Shown here: positions 36,477 to 44,751 of the stretch, in pieces
Layout of the letters: every line of letters begins with the position of its first letter
Position numbering within the stretch: position 1 is the stretch's first letter
Source of the DNA: an uncultured Pelagibacteraceae bacterium
GTDB taxonomy: Bacteria > Pseudomonadota > Alphaproteobacteria > Pelagibacterales > Pelagibacteraceae
DNA length: 52,187 bases
Assembly (NCBI GenBank): GCA_902548045.1
Contig: CACCPR010000001.1
Location: forward strand, 1-52,187
Reading direction: 5' to 3'
Position numbers and translations under genes: made by a program
Notes under the pieces: model-generated
What the model was told of the DNA's origin: nothing
Seen by the model: only the letters and a program-made list of their open reading frames with translations
Database searches by the model: none

Positions 36477-37772
36477 TTATATAGCCTTAATTGAGTTTAA
36501 GGATAATGTCCCCAATTGAAATGATAATTCAAATTTTGAGATGATATAGTCTCTTTCAGCTTTAGCGAAAGCAATTCTAGCATCTAAAAGCAAGCTTCTA
36601 GATTGAATAACTTCAAGTGTTGTTCTAGTATTGCCAGAGTCATACTCTAGTGTGATTCCTTCATTAGCTATTTCGGCTGCCTTTAACTGAGCTTCTGTAG
36701 CGGTTAAGACACTTTCTGAAGATTGATATTTTGACCAAGCATTTGTAGTTTCAGTTATAACTTTATTCTCTGCATCTTTTGCTAACAACAAAGACTGTTG
36801 TTTTTTTAAAGAGGATTTTTTAATAGAAGAAATATTTTCTCCTCCTTTGACAATTGGCCATGTTATAGTTGCCTTAACAGTTTCTTCATCTAGTTCATCC
36901 ACAGAGGCGCTGTAATCTTGATTTTCAGATTTAGAATAATTTATAGATGCGGATGGAGACAGCTTTGCTTTCTCTATATTTAAATCTTTTTCAGCTATTT
37001 GATAATTTAGTTTGGCAATGAGTAAATCTAAATTATTGGATTTTGCTATATTTATAGCTTCTTTTAATGTTGTTGGTAAATCAACAATTATTCTTTCATT
37101 ATCTTTAATTGGATTAGGGGCTTTTTTTCTAATTATTCTCTCAAAATTTGTTTTTGCAGCTTGTAGTTCAGTTTTTGCTTTAATCAAATTAGCATTAGCC
37201 CCAGCAAGGGATGACTCGGATTGTGCCAGGTCTGTCAAAGTTATTTCCCCTTTTTGCAACCTGGCACTGTCTGACTCTACCTGTCTTTCAAATAAATTTA
37301 CATTAGATAAATTAAATTTTTCATTTTTATTTTTGAATTTTAAGTCAAAGTATGCAGAAACAGCTTTTAAAATAGTTTGTTGTTCAGTTTGTTGAAGTCT
37401 AAAACTAGCTTGCTTAACTTCTAGCTCAGATTTTTTTAAAGAATTGAAACCCTTAAAACCTTGAAATATTTTTTGATCGACTGATATTGTTGTGGTTTCA
37501 GTATCTACGCTTGTATCAGATAAGTTTGAACCGCTTTGATCAGTTCTATTTGTTGACTGAGAACTGCTTTGATTGCCCGATAATGAAATGCTAGGCAAAA
37601 ATTCGCTTCTAGAGATATTTACATTTTGTTCTATAGATTTTTTATTTTTTCTTTCAGCATTTAGTTTCAGATTATTTTCTAAAGCAGATTTTATATAAAA
37701 TTGAAAATTATCTTGTGCAACAACATCTTTGAAAAAAAATAGTATTATTATAATATAAAATAAATTTTTCAT
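36477..37772 (-). CDS. TolC-family outer membrane efflux protein
   Basis: A 431-residue outer-membrane channel of type I secretion or efflux systems. It has a signal peptide (hydrophobic to about residue 17, ending VVAQ) and two outer membrane efflux protein repeats, about 20-215 and 225-425, rich in long alpha-helical stretches (for example LFERQVESDSARLQKGEITLTDLAQ and GITLEYDSGNTRTTLEVIQSR, the matching segment in each half). Inner-membrane and adaptor partners are not next to it. It sits between a kinase gene (TAATG overlap) and recA. Confidence 0.9.
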   Translation of the reverse strand: MKNLFYIIIILFFFKDVVAQDNFQFYIKSALENNLKLNAERKNKKSIEQNVNISRSEFLPSISLSGNQSSSQSTNRTDQSGSNLSDTSVDTETTTISVDQKIFQGFKGFNSLKKSELEVKQASFRLQQTEQQTILKAVSAYFDLKFKNKNEKFNLSNVNLFERQVESDSARLQKGEITLTDLAQSESSLAGANANLIKAKTELQAAKTNFERIIRKKAPNPIKDNERIIVDLPTTLKEAINIAKSNNLDLLIAKLNYQIAEKDLNIEKAKLSPSASINYSKSENQDYSASVDELDEETVKATITWPIVKGGENISSIKKSSLKKQQSLLLAKDAENKVITETTNAWSKYQSSESVLTATEAQLKAAEIANEGITLEYDSGNTRTTLEVIQSRSLLLDARIAFAKAERDYIISKFELSFQLGTLSLNSIKAI

Positions 37773-38689
37773 TAATTAAATTTAATAGACTTAAAACGGT
37801 GATTTGTATCTATTTTAAGCACCACTTTTGATTTGGTATCTAAAGTCTTAAGCATATGTCTTGTAATTCTCTCATAAAACATAATAAATTTTTTCAACTG
37901 CTTAGGACTCATAATTTTTCTTCCTTTTGAAGTTTTTTTTAGTTTTCTTTCTTGTAAAAGTCTCCATTTATAAACATACTTAAAACTAGGAATTTTTAAA
38001 AAAACTATTGTATCAATTAGATCAAATACTTTTTTGTATTTACTTTTAAGTTCGTTGTTAACTTTTCTTCTCCAAATTTGTTTTTGATCTTCACGTCTTT
38101 CTAATAGATTTATAGACTTAATTAAACTATTTTTTCCTTGAGCATTAGCGCCGATACACCAACCCTCAAAAACAACAATATCTGGTTTTTTTGATATTTT
38201 GATCCATTTATTTTTTTTACATCTATCATCTAAGGACTTATCAAATTTAGGAACAAGTATCTTATTAAATGAATTTTTTTTTAGTTTATTTAAACAATTA
38301 AATAACATTTTTGTGTCATGGGTTCCTGGAACTCCTCTTGTAAGAAATAACTTGCTAATTTTTTTAGACATTTTAATTCTATCTTTTAAAGTTTTATAAA
38401 AATCATCAATAGACAAAGTTACAACATTTAAATTGAATCTTTCCTTAAGTATGATTTTTAATATTTGAGAAATTGTTGATTTTCCCGAACCTTGTCCACC
38501 TGTTAATCCTATAATTTTAGTTTTTTTATTTTTTAAAAAGTCTTTATAAATCATTTCACATATGGGAAAGTAAAAATTATTTAATTGGCCTATTTTATCT
38601 TTAAACGTATCACCCAAAATTTCTTGTGATTTTACGAATTTAAGATATTTTTCTTTTACTCTTAAAAATTCGGAAAGCTTTTGACTCAT
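37772..38689 (-). CDS. P-loop kinase resembling D-glycerate 3-kinase
   Basis: A 305-residue protein with the P-loop GGQGSGKST (64-72), a following TLSIDDFYKT segment and RGVPGTHDT, VPKFDKSLDDR and VVFEGWCIGA, the pattern of the plant/fungal-type D-glycerate 3-kinase and its bacterial homologues (phosphoribulokinase/uridine kinase-like fold). It would phosphorylate glycerate to 3-phosphoglycerate, useful for glycolate and serine carbon. The substrate is inferred from family only. Neighbours (tolC-like, GFA protein) give no extra support. Confidence 0.78.
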   Translation of the reverse strand: MSQKLSEFLRVKEKYLKFVKSQEILGDTFKDKIGQLNNFYFPICEMIYKDFLKNKKTKIIGLTGGQGSGKSTISQILKIILKERFNLNVVTLSIDDFYKTLKDRIKMSKKISKLFLTRGVPGTHDTKMLFNCLNKLKKNSFNKILVPKFDKSLDDRCKKNKWIKISKKPDIVVFEGWCIGANAQGKNSLIKSINLLERREDQKQIWRRKVNNELKSKYKKVFDLIDTIVFLKIPSFKYVYKWRLLQERKLKKTSKGRKIMSPKQLKKFIMFYERITRHMLKTLDTKSKVVLKIDTNHRFKSIKFN

Positions 38690-38691
38690 TA

Positions 38692-39051
38692 TTATTCTTT
38701 ATCTAATGGATGATTTTGTCCGTCAGCTAAACCTACATTTTCTATATTAAAGGTATCAACTTCATCAATGCATCCAATATTTAAAGCTGTCATGGCTGGG
38801 TTAATTCTTGGGTGATTATGAGTATAAATTCCACAAACAGAACAAAAATAGTGTTTTGCTACATTAGTTTTAAATTGGTAAAGTCTTAATTTCTCACTGC
38901 CTTTTATTATTTTAAAATCCTCATTTTTAACCATAGACATAACTGCTCCTTTTCTCTTGCAAAGGGAACAATTGCATCTTAAGAATTTTTTAAAAGTATC
39001 TACGTTTACTTCTGCTTCTACTTCACCACAATGACAAACCAACCTTTTCAT
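38692..39051 (-). CDS. GFA-family (CENP-V/GFA domain) zinc protein
   Basis: A 119-residue protein with the cysteine pattern of the glutathione-dependent formaldehyde-activating enzyme family: CxC at residues 6 and 8, CxCxxC at 26, 28 and 31, and CxxC at 70 and 73, with a final HNHPR segment. These bind one or two zinc ions. The founding member was described as binding S-hydroxymethylglutathione, but activity of most members is unproven. It touches the kinase gene downstream. The region 39052-39180 upstream holds no gene; I note only a TTTTGACTCC/TTTTTGATTCC near-repeat there. Confidence 0.85.
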   Translation of the reverse strand: MKRLVCHCGEVEAEVNVDTFKKFLRCNCSLCKRKGAVMSMVKNEDFKIIKGSEKLRLYQFKTNVAKHYFCSVCGIYTHNHPRINPAMTALNIGCIDEVDTFNIENVGLADGQNHPLDKE

Positions 39052-39180
39052 ATTGTCCCCTTTTTTATTAATTTCTAAAAATACCTTTATTCAATAACAT
39101 CCACAATGGCGCAAATTATTGAAAAGATGTTCACCTTTTGACTCCTTTTTGATTCCTTTAAAGACTCAAAATTCAACTTT

Positions 39181-40053
39181 TTAGTGTAAAATTTCATTCA
39201 CATTTAAAATGTTTTCTTCACTTTTTGCCAGCTCTTTTACATTTTCTCTAAGAGAAATTGCATAAATTAATAAATTAAAGACCACTAATAAAATTTGAGA
39301 GATTATGGCAATTAAACCTATTTGATCAATCAAAAAAGATAAAAAGACTATGATTAAAGCTGACCTAAAAAAAACTATATGTTTGAAAACTGAAATAATA
39401 GAAAATGAGTGCAGTACAAGATTTATAAAAGACATTTTTGATGGTCCAAAGTATCTTAAGCCTCTAACCGAGCTAATTTCACTTAAACTTTCTAAGTTTT
39501 TTTTCACCGTTCCTGAAAAACTACTCCATAAACTAGCTTGATTAACAAGAACATTAACATCTTTTTTTCTTATACAGCTATAGTTTCCAAAATTTATTTT
39601 TTTTCCAGTAAATATTAAAGTTATTGTTTTATGTACAAGATATAAAAACTGAAAAAAAGGCCCTTCAGATCTTTTTACTCTCTTTGCAACTACTGAGGAA
39701 TATTGGGCATCTTTAGTTTTATCAATTAAACTTTTTATTTCAATCGGTCTATCTTCTCCATCACTATCCATAACAATAACATAATCATATTCTTCATAAT
39801 TATTAATATATCTTAAGCCAAAAGCGTTACACCTAGCATGGCCTTTATTGATTTTCATATTAATTATTTTTAAAGATTGAAAATTGTCAGGTTTTAATAT
39901 TTTAGGTCTCTCGCAGGTAGAACTATCATTAACAACGATACATTTAAATTGATAATTTTTTATATTGTTTATAACTGCATTAATCTCATTCAATAATCTA
40001 ATTAAAGAGTCCCAATCGTTATAAACTGGCATTAGTATTATTATTTTTTTCAT
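39181..40053 (-). CDS. Family 2 glycosyltransferase, membrane-anchored
   Basis: A 290-residue protein with a GT-A fold: MPVYNDWDSLIRLL at the start and VIVMDSDGEDRP with the metal/nucleotide-sugar acidic motif around residue 95. Two hydrophobic helices lie near the C-terminus (about 215-280), as in polyprenyl-phosphate sugar transferases. It overlaps the next gene, a GT39-like membrane protein, by ATGA, so it probably supplies a lipid-linked sugar donor to it. The sugar is unknown. This pair looks like an accessory envelope-glycan module. Confidence 0.85.
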   Translation of the reverse strand: MKKIIILMPVYNDWDSLIRLLNEINAVINNIKNYQFKCIVVNDSSTCERPKILKPDNFQSLKIINMKINKGHARCNAFGLRYINNYEEYDYVIVMDSDGEDRPIEIKSLIDKTKDAQYSSVVAKRVKRSEGPFFQFLYLVHKTITLIFTGKKINFGNYSCIRKKDVNVLVNQASLWSSFSGTVKKNLESLSEISSVRGLRYFGPSKMSFINLVLHSFSIISVFKHIVFFRSALIIVFLSFLIDQIGLIAIISQILLVVFNLLIYAISLRENVKELAKSEENILNVNEILH

Positions 40054-41423
40054 TTTATACCTATCATACAGTATCCAACTGGATTAATAGTTCCAAAAAC
40101 CCCAGGACAAACCTTTTTTAACACTTTTGGATTTCCAGTATAAATAACTCCAGCATTAGACTCTATAGAAGAGGTTTTGTTTTTTAAGGTAAGCATCCAT
40201 TTAGGTCGAGAACTTAAATGATAAGACAGATTCCCAGCCGACCATTCGTCTCCAATAACAATCTTTATTTCATTTTTAAAATTTTTATCCCATTTATTTT
40301 CAACTAAACGCGCGATTTCTTTTCCTGGATAATCAGTTCTTTTAGTGTCGTTCGCAATAGAAATTAAAATATAAGTTATTGGAGAAATAAGGAAAAAAAA
40401 TACAAATGAAAAAAAGAATTTTCTCAAGTTTTTAAAAATAATATTTCTTTGAAAAATATAAAGTATAAAAACTCCTAAAAATAAATAAAAAGGTGTCATC
40501 CACATAGTTCTAATTTTTACTCCAATTATTGTAGAGGTAAAAAAAATTAATACTATAGGAACTAAAGTTGTTAATATTAAAAAGATTAATTTTTCATCTT
40601 TTAAACTAAACTTATATTTAATTTTCTTAATCAAAAGAAAAGACATTAAAAAAAAAGGAATTAATATGCCTATTTGTTTCCCTAAAAAAATTATCGGGTG
40701 AATTAAATGATCAACCAATTCTCCAGGTCCACCTGTTCTCTGAAAGCCGTATGTTATAGTGGCAAAATTATTTTCAGTTAGCCAGATTAAATGAGGCAAC
40801 AGTATTAAAAGAGCTAAGGGGCCTGCTATAAAATAATTTATAGTTTTAACTTTCTTTTTTTTTTTAATTAAATAAATAAAAAAAAGTTTTATACCGATAA
40901 CTAAATAAACAAAAAGATATTTTGATAAAATACCTAACCCTATAAACAAACCCAAAAGGACATAATCGATGGTTTTATCATATTTAAAACACCTCCAAGT
41001 AAAATATATGCTAAGTGCCCAAAAGGGGATTTGACAAACGTTTACATTAAATTCAGGAGATGTAAAATTATAAAAATAGATACCTTCGAGCAAAATTACT
41101 GAGAAAAAAGCAAATTTTTTATCGTCAAAAAATTCTTCTGAAAACTTAAAGATAACAAAAAAAGCTATTATAATAAAAATTTGACTTAAAAAGTAATAAG
41201 CCCAATCATTGCTCCCAAAAATATTATAAAAAAGTTCAACTATAAAAGCACTCAAAGGAGGATGTTTGTCAAATCCCCAATCTAAGTTACTACCCCAAGC
41301 TAAAGCTTCGATAGTATCTAAAGGTAAATTTATATTTGAAAAAGTTGGAACTAGGGTCCAAATAATCAAATGAAAAAACAGAAATAAATAAAAAGTATTA
41401 TTAATATTTTTTTTTGTAATCAT
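40050..41423 (-). CDS. ArnT/GT39-like integral membrane glycosyltransferase
   Basis: A 457-residue polytopic protein with about ten to twelve helices. The N-terminal segment SNLDWGFDKHPPLSAF, with an acidic residue and HPP in the first periplasmic loop, is typical of the PMT_2/ArnT family that moves sugars from polyprenyl phosphate onto lipid A or other acceptors. The C-terminal soluble tail holds several Cys and Trp residues. It is translationally coupled to the GT2 gene downstream and divergent from dksA. Acceptor and sugar are unknown. Confidence 0.82.
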   Translation of the reverse strand: MITKKNINNTFYLFLFFHLIIWTLVPTFSNINLPLDTIEALAWGSNLDWGFDKHPPLSAFIVELFYNIFGSNDWAYYFLSQIFIIIAFFVIFKFSEEFFDDKKFAFFSVILLEGIYFYNFTSPEFNVNVCQIPFWALSIYFTWRCFKYDKTIDYVLLGLFIGLGILSKYLFVYLVIGIKLFFIYLIKKKKKVKTINYFIAGPLALLILLPHLIWLTENNFATITYGFQRTGGPGELVDHLIHPIIFLGKQIGILIPFFLMSFLLIKKIKYKFSLKDEKLIFLILTTLVPIVLIFFTSTIIGVKIRTMWMTPFYLFLGVFILYIFQRNIIFKNLRKFFFSFVFFFLISPITYILISIANDTKRTDYPGKEIARLVENKWDKNFKNEIKIVIGDEWSAGNLSYHLSSRPKWMLTLKNKTSSIESNAGVIYTGNPKVLKKVCPGVFGTINPVGYCMIGIK

Positions 41424-41452
41424 TTAAGCAAATTAATACAATTTTTAAGCTA

Positions 41453-41480
41453 TTGACACGATTAAATTCAAACATATACT
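41453..41480 (+). promoter_or_regulatory. Strong sigma-70 promoter of dksA
   Basis: Consensus TTGACA (41453-41458), a 16-bp spacer and TATACT (41475-41480) lie just before the dksA ATG at 41495, predicting transcription from about 41487 and a leader under 10 nt. It is the best promoter match I see in the window and excludes the in-frame TTG at 41453 as a start codon. Confidence 0.75.
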
Positions 41481-41494
41481 CGCCCGATTATAAA

Positions 41495-41920
41495 ATGCTT
41501 AAAAAGAAAACAATTAAAAAAAAATATACCCCTAATTCGAAGGAAAAATATATGTGTAGTAAACATAAGAAGTTTTTTACAGAAGAATTAGTTAAATGGA
41601 AAAAAGACATAGTAAAAGCAAATAATTTAGGGAATATATTAAATTCTTCAGATGACAATGTTTCTTCAGCTGACATGGTTGATCAAGCATCTTCTTACAC
41701 TGATAAATCAGTTGAAATGAAAGCTCTAAATAGAAGCAGAAAATTAATTTTAAAGATAAACTCTGCGTTACAAAGAATAAAAAATGGCACATATGGTTTC
41801 TGCGAAGAAACTGGTGAGCCAATAGGATTAAAAAGATTAATAGCTAGACCCATAGCTACTCTTTCTATTGAAGCACAAGAAAAACATGAAAGAGACGAAA
41901 AGATTTTTGTTGAAGATTAA
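41495..41920 (+). CDS. dksA: RNA polymerase-binding regulator DksA
   Basis: Binds the secondary channel of RNA polymerase and works with ppGpp. It has 141 residues from the ATG at 41495. The coiled-coil tip motif DMVDQA (Asp60, Asp63, Ala65) is intact. The C-terminal globular domain, GFCEETGEPIGLKRL and ATLSIEAQE, keeps only one of the four zinc-binding cysteines of E. coli DksA, so zinc is not expected; this resembles other alphaproteobacterial and DksA2-type proteins. A start at 41453 (TTG) is ruled out because it coincides with the -35 box. Stop codon shares TTAA with the convergent glutathione transferase. Confidence 0.94.
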   Translation: MLKKKTIKKKYTPNSKEKYMCSKHKKFFTEELVKWKKDIVKANNLGNILNSSDDNVSSADMVDQASSYTDKSVEMKALNRSRKLILKINSALQRIKNGTYGFCEETGEPIGLKRLIARPIATLSIEAQEKHERDEKIFVED

Positions 41921-42543
41921 ACCTTTGGAATAATTTCTCCCTTTTTAAGAAGATCATAGCCTCTCTTAACAGACTCTCTTTCTGAAATTGTCACGTACCA
42001 TCTACTTAGATTTTTAAATTTTTTTAGACCTATATCATGCCAGTCATGCCTTGCTATCCAAGGAAAGGTAGCGATATCTGCTATTGTATAATCTTTGCCT
42101 GCTAGAAAATCTGAGTTTGCGAGTCTGTCATCTAAATCTTGATAAATTTGCTTTGCAATTTTAAAATATCTGTTTTCTCCAAATTCACTTTTACCAGGAT
42201 TATAATGGTGAAACTGATGATGTTGACCTAACATTGGTCCAATATAAGCCATTTGACCCATCAACCATTGATTAATAATTGTCCTTTGATCTTTTTTATA
42301 AAATTTATCACTTTTTTCTCCTAAATAAATTAAGATAGCACCAGACTCAAATAAAGTTTTTTTATTTTCATGGTCAGTAATTATTGGAATTTTGCTAAAA
42401 GGACTTAATCTTTTAAATTCTGGCTTGAATTGTTCACCTTTGTAAAGATTTACTTTAGTAACTTTATACTTAAAATTAATTTCTTCTAACATAATTGATA
42501 TCTTTTTACCGTTTGGTGTATCAGCAGTAAAAAGTTCGATCAT
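41917..42543 (-). CDS. Glutathione S-transferase family protein
   Basis: A 208-residue two-domain protein. The N-terminal thioredoxin-like domain starts MIELFTADTPNGKKISIMLEE and contains KIPIITD with the cis-proline and LFESGAILIYL, the glutathione-binding part. The C-terminal helical domain ends with a FLAGKDYTIADIATFPWI segment, the usual N-capping box. It is closest in style to YfcG/Ure2p-like transferases, some of which are disulfide-bond reductases. It lies last in a series with ferredoxin and its reductase (4-nt overlap), suggesting a redox role. Confidence 0.9.
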   Translation of the reverse strand: MIELFTADTPNGKKISIMLEEINFKYKVTKVNLYKGEQFKPEFKRLSPFSKIPIITDHENKKTLFESGAILIYLGEKSDKFYKKDQRTIINQWLMGQMAYIGPMLGQHHQFHHYNPGKSEFGENRYFKIAKQIYQDLDDRLANSDFLAGKDYTIADIATFPWIARHDWHDIGLKKFKNLSRWYVTISERESVKRGYDLLKKGEIIPKV

Positions 42544-43553
42544 TTTTTTCCGAGTCTACTTTGAATACTTTTAGAAGAAGTAGTAAATTCAAACTTATAT
42601 TTTTCGTCAGGTCTTGCTCTTTTAAAGCACTCTACTGAAGCTAAAGCTACTTCATGAAATCCTGATAATATTAGCCTTAATTTTCCGGGATAATTACAAA
42701 TATCTCCAGCAGCAAATATTCCTTTTTTGCTTGTTTCAAAATTTTTAGAATTTACCTCTATGGTTTTCTTATTCATATTTAGTCCCCACTCGGCAATAGG
42801 TCCTAGTTTCATAATTAATCCGAAAAAACCTAATACTACATCAGTTTTTAATTTTTCTATCTTTTCGTTATCATATTTTACTGTAATTGATTTTATGTTT
42901 TTATCACCTTCAATCGACTCTAATTGACAAGGTGTTTTGATAGAAATTTTTCCTTCTTTTTCTAATTTTTTTATTTCCGATAAAGTATGAGGAGCTCCTC
43001 TAAATTCATCTCTTCTATGAATTAAATTAATCTTTGAAAACTTAGATAGCTCAAGAGCCCAATCCAAAGCAGTGTCACCTCCTCCAAATATTGATATATT
43101 CTTATTCTTAAACTCGTCTTTATTTTTTACCGAGTAAAACACAGACTTACCCTCATATTTTTCAGCGTCTTTAAGAGGTAGTTTTCTTGGCTCAAAGGAA
43201 CCTACCCCTCCGGCTATTAAAATATTTGGAGACTGAAATAAGTTGTTTTTACTTGTTTTAATTATCCAATTCTTTTCATCCTCTTTTAGTTCTTCAACTC
43301 TTTCATTTAAAAATAATTTTGTTTTAAAAGGTTTAATTTGCTCTAATAACTTTTTTGTCAACTCCTCTCCAGTGCATTCTGGAATTGCTGGTATATCATA
43401 AATAGGTTTGTCTGGATAAAGCTCTATGCACTGTCCCCCAACTTTATCCAAATTATCTATCACTACTGCGCTCAGACCTTTTATTCCCAATTGATGTACT
43501 GCGAATAATCCTACTGGTCCTGCTCCAATAATAACTACATCTGTTTTAATCAT
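42540..43553 (-). CDS. Ferredoxin-NADP reductase, thioredoxin reductase-like type
   Basis: A 337-residue flavoprotein with FAD-binding IIGAGPVGLFAV at the N-terminus, the IFGGGDTALDWAL NADPH-binding motif near residue 155 and the late FAAGDICNYPGK segment. The CxxC active site of thioredoxin reductase is absent, which fits ferredoxin-NADP reductase of the type found in Bacillus and alphaproteobacteria. The ATG at 43553 is preferred over a TTG three bases upstream. It overlaps the ferredoxin stop by one base (TGATG), so the two are a functional pair. Confidence 0.9.
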   Translation of the reverse strand: MIKTDVVIIGAGPVGLFAVHQLGIKGLSAVVIDNLDKVGGQCIELYPDKPIYDIPAIPECTGEELTKKLLEQIKPFKTKLFLNERVEELKEDEKNWIIKTSKNNLFQSPNILIAGGVGSFEPRKLPLKDAEKYEGKSVFYSVKNKDEFKNKNISIFGGGDTALDWALELSKFSKINLIHRRDEFRGAPHTLSEIKKLEKEGKISIKTPCQLESIEGDKNIKSITVKYDNEKIEKLKTDVVLGFFGLIMKLGPIAEWGLNMNKKTIEVNSKNFETSKKGIFAAGDICNYPGKLRLILSGFHEVALASVECFKRARPDEKYKFEFTTSSKSIQSRLGKK

Positions 43554-43873
43554 CAAGATTGCTTTTCTGGCGTTGTAACTTTAAGTCCGTCTAGTTCATC
43601 GCTCACTATAAGTTGACAACTAAGTCTGCTATTTTTTTTTGGTTGGAATGCCATGTCAATCATATCATTTTCTCCTTCTTCAGCCTTAGGAAGTTTATCT
43701 AACCATTTTTCTTCGACATAAACATGGCAAGTCGCACATGCCATAGACCCTCCGCAATCAGCGTCTATTCCTGGTACATCATTTTGAACAGCTCCTTCCA
43801 TAACTGAAAGTCCGTTTTCGACTTCAATAGTTTTAGATTTTCCTTGTTGATCTGTGTATATGATCTTAGCCAT
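43553..43873 (-). CDS. [2Fe-2S] ferredoxin, adrenodoxin type
   Basis: A 106-residue electron carrier. Cluster ligands are Cys40, Cys46 and Cys49 in [13 protein letters not shown] plus a fourth Cys in RLSCQLIV, the adrenodoxin/FdxB arrangement. It is acidic overall. It is followed by its likely reductase and preceded, 77 bp upstream, by proteorhodopsin, with a hairpin between. The partner oxidoreductases served by it in the cell are unknown. Confidence 0.93.
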   Translation of the reverse strand: MAKIIYTDQQGKSKTIEVENGLSVMEGAVQNDVPGIDADCGGSMACATCHVYVEEKWLDKLPKAEEGENDMIDMAFQPKKNSRLSCQLIVSDELDGLKVTTPEKQS

Positions 43874-43897
43874 TTTAATATATATAAAGATATAAAG

Positions 43898-43935
43898 AAA
43901 AAGGGCAAGTATGCAAAAACATACTCGCCCTTTTT
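43898..43935 (-). terminator. Rho-independent terminator of proteorhodopsin
   Basis: A 16-bp stem with a 6-nt loop. Outer arms AAAAAGGGC/GCCCTTTTT and inner arms AGTATG/CATACT are perfect. The single odd position is A-C when read as plus-strand RNA but G-U when read as minus-strand RNA, so only the minus strand gives an unbroken stem. A CTTT run follows on the minus strand. It lies 15 bp after the proteorhodopsin stop. Confidence 0.85.
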
Positions 43936-43950
43936 AAAGTTTATAATCTA

Positions 43951-44721
43951 TTATCTAGAAGATAATCTTGTATTTTGCATTGCTGCTGCCCAGATAACTA
44001 GACCAAAAGCGATCTTGTTAATAAAGTCAGCTAAATTGTAAATAATGTTCAATGCATTAGCATCTACGCCACCTGTTAGGTAACCAAAAACATATCCTAA
44101 TGGATATATTGCCCAACCGATAGTTACGATTATTCTCATAGCACTGAAAGCAGTCGTCATTGCTCTGTTACCAGTTTTAGCAGCTAATGTTCCTGCCTCA
44201 CCTGAGAATATTTCAAACAAGATGTAGATCCATCCAGCCATTCCGATTACGAAACCTACAAACGGTTGAATATAACCAGCTTCACCTAAGTATCCACCGA
44301 TTAACATTACTAATGAACCAATTAATAGTTTCCAGAATATTGATGTTGGCACTTTTCTTACTGCTGCCAAGATTAGATAGAATTCTACCATTTGAAGTGG
44401 AACAGTTATTAACCAATCAATATATCGATATACAGTTGGTGTTTCACCTGTTGTCACCCAAACTTCTCTCATATACATGTAGTGAACGAATGCAACACCA
44501 GTAACTAGTCCAGCTACTGAAATTGACGTTCTCCAAGACGCAGCTACTGTATTTCTTTCAGCAAAGAAGAATACTGTAGTTGCAATCATCCCCATTGATA
44601 CTAGCCAGAATGAAATACCTACGAAATCACCTGTCTCCAATAGAGCAGTCGATGCGTTAGCGGAACTAGTAATACCCAAAAAGGCAACAGCTGCTAAAGC
44701 AAATAGACTTAATTTTCTCAT
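43951..44721 (-). CDS. Proteorhodopsin, blue-absorbing type
   Basis: Light-driven outward proton pump in the inner membrane, using retinal. It has 256 residues with a signal peptide ending near ANA (21-23) and seven helices. Key residues, offset by five from the first described marine proteorhodopsin: His80 (H75), proton acceptor Asp102 (D97), Thr106, proton donor Glu113 (E108), and retinal Lys236 (K231). Gln110 sits at the spectral tuning position 105 (codon CAA at 44394-44392), predicting blue absorption. A strong GAGGGAGG ribosome site precedes the ATG. No carotenoid or retinal synthesis gene is in this window. Confidence 0.97.
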   Translation of the reverse strand: MRKLSLFALAAVAFLGITSSANASTALLETGDFVGISFWLVSMGMIATTVFFFAERNTVAASWRTSISVAGLVTGVAFVHYMYMREVWVTTGETPTVYRYIDWLITVPLQMVEFYLILAAVRKVPTSIFWKLLIGSLVMLIGGYLGEAGYIQPFVGFVIGMAGWIYILFEIFSGEAGTLAAKTGNRAMTTAFSAMRIIVTIGWAIYPLGYVFGYLTGGVDANALNIIYNLADFINKIAFGLVIWAAAMQNTRLSSR

Positions 44722-44726
44722 GAAAA

Positions 44727-44734
44727 CCTCCCTC
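44727..44734 (-). promoter_or_regulatory. Strong Shine-Dalgarno site of proteorhodopsin
   Basis: GAGGGAGG on the minus strand, 5 nt before the ATG. Most genes in this window lack such a clear site, so strong translation is likely. Confidence 0.8.
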
Positions 44735-44751
44735 GTTAGTTAGTTTTCTTT

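Noticed and set aside
39052..39180. Possible tRNA or small gene in the 129-bp gap upstream of the GFA gene
   Set aside because: No cloverleaf, no T-loop GTTCRA-type sequence and no open frame with a start and useful length; only a short near-repeat of TTTTGACTCC.
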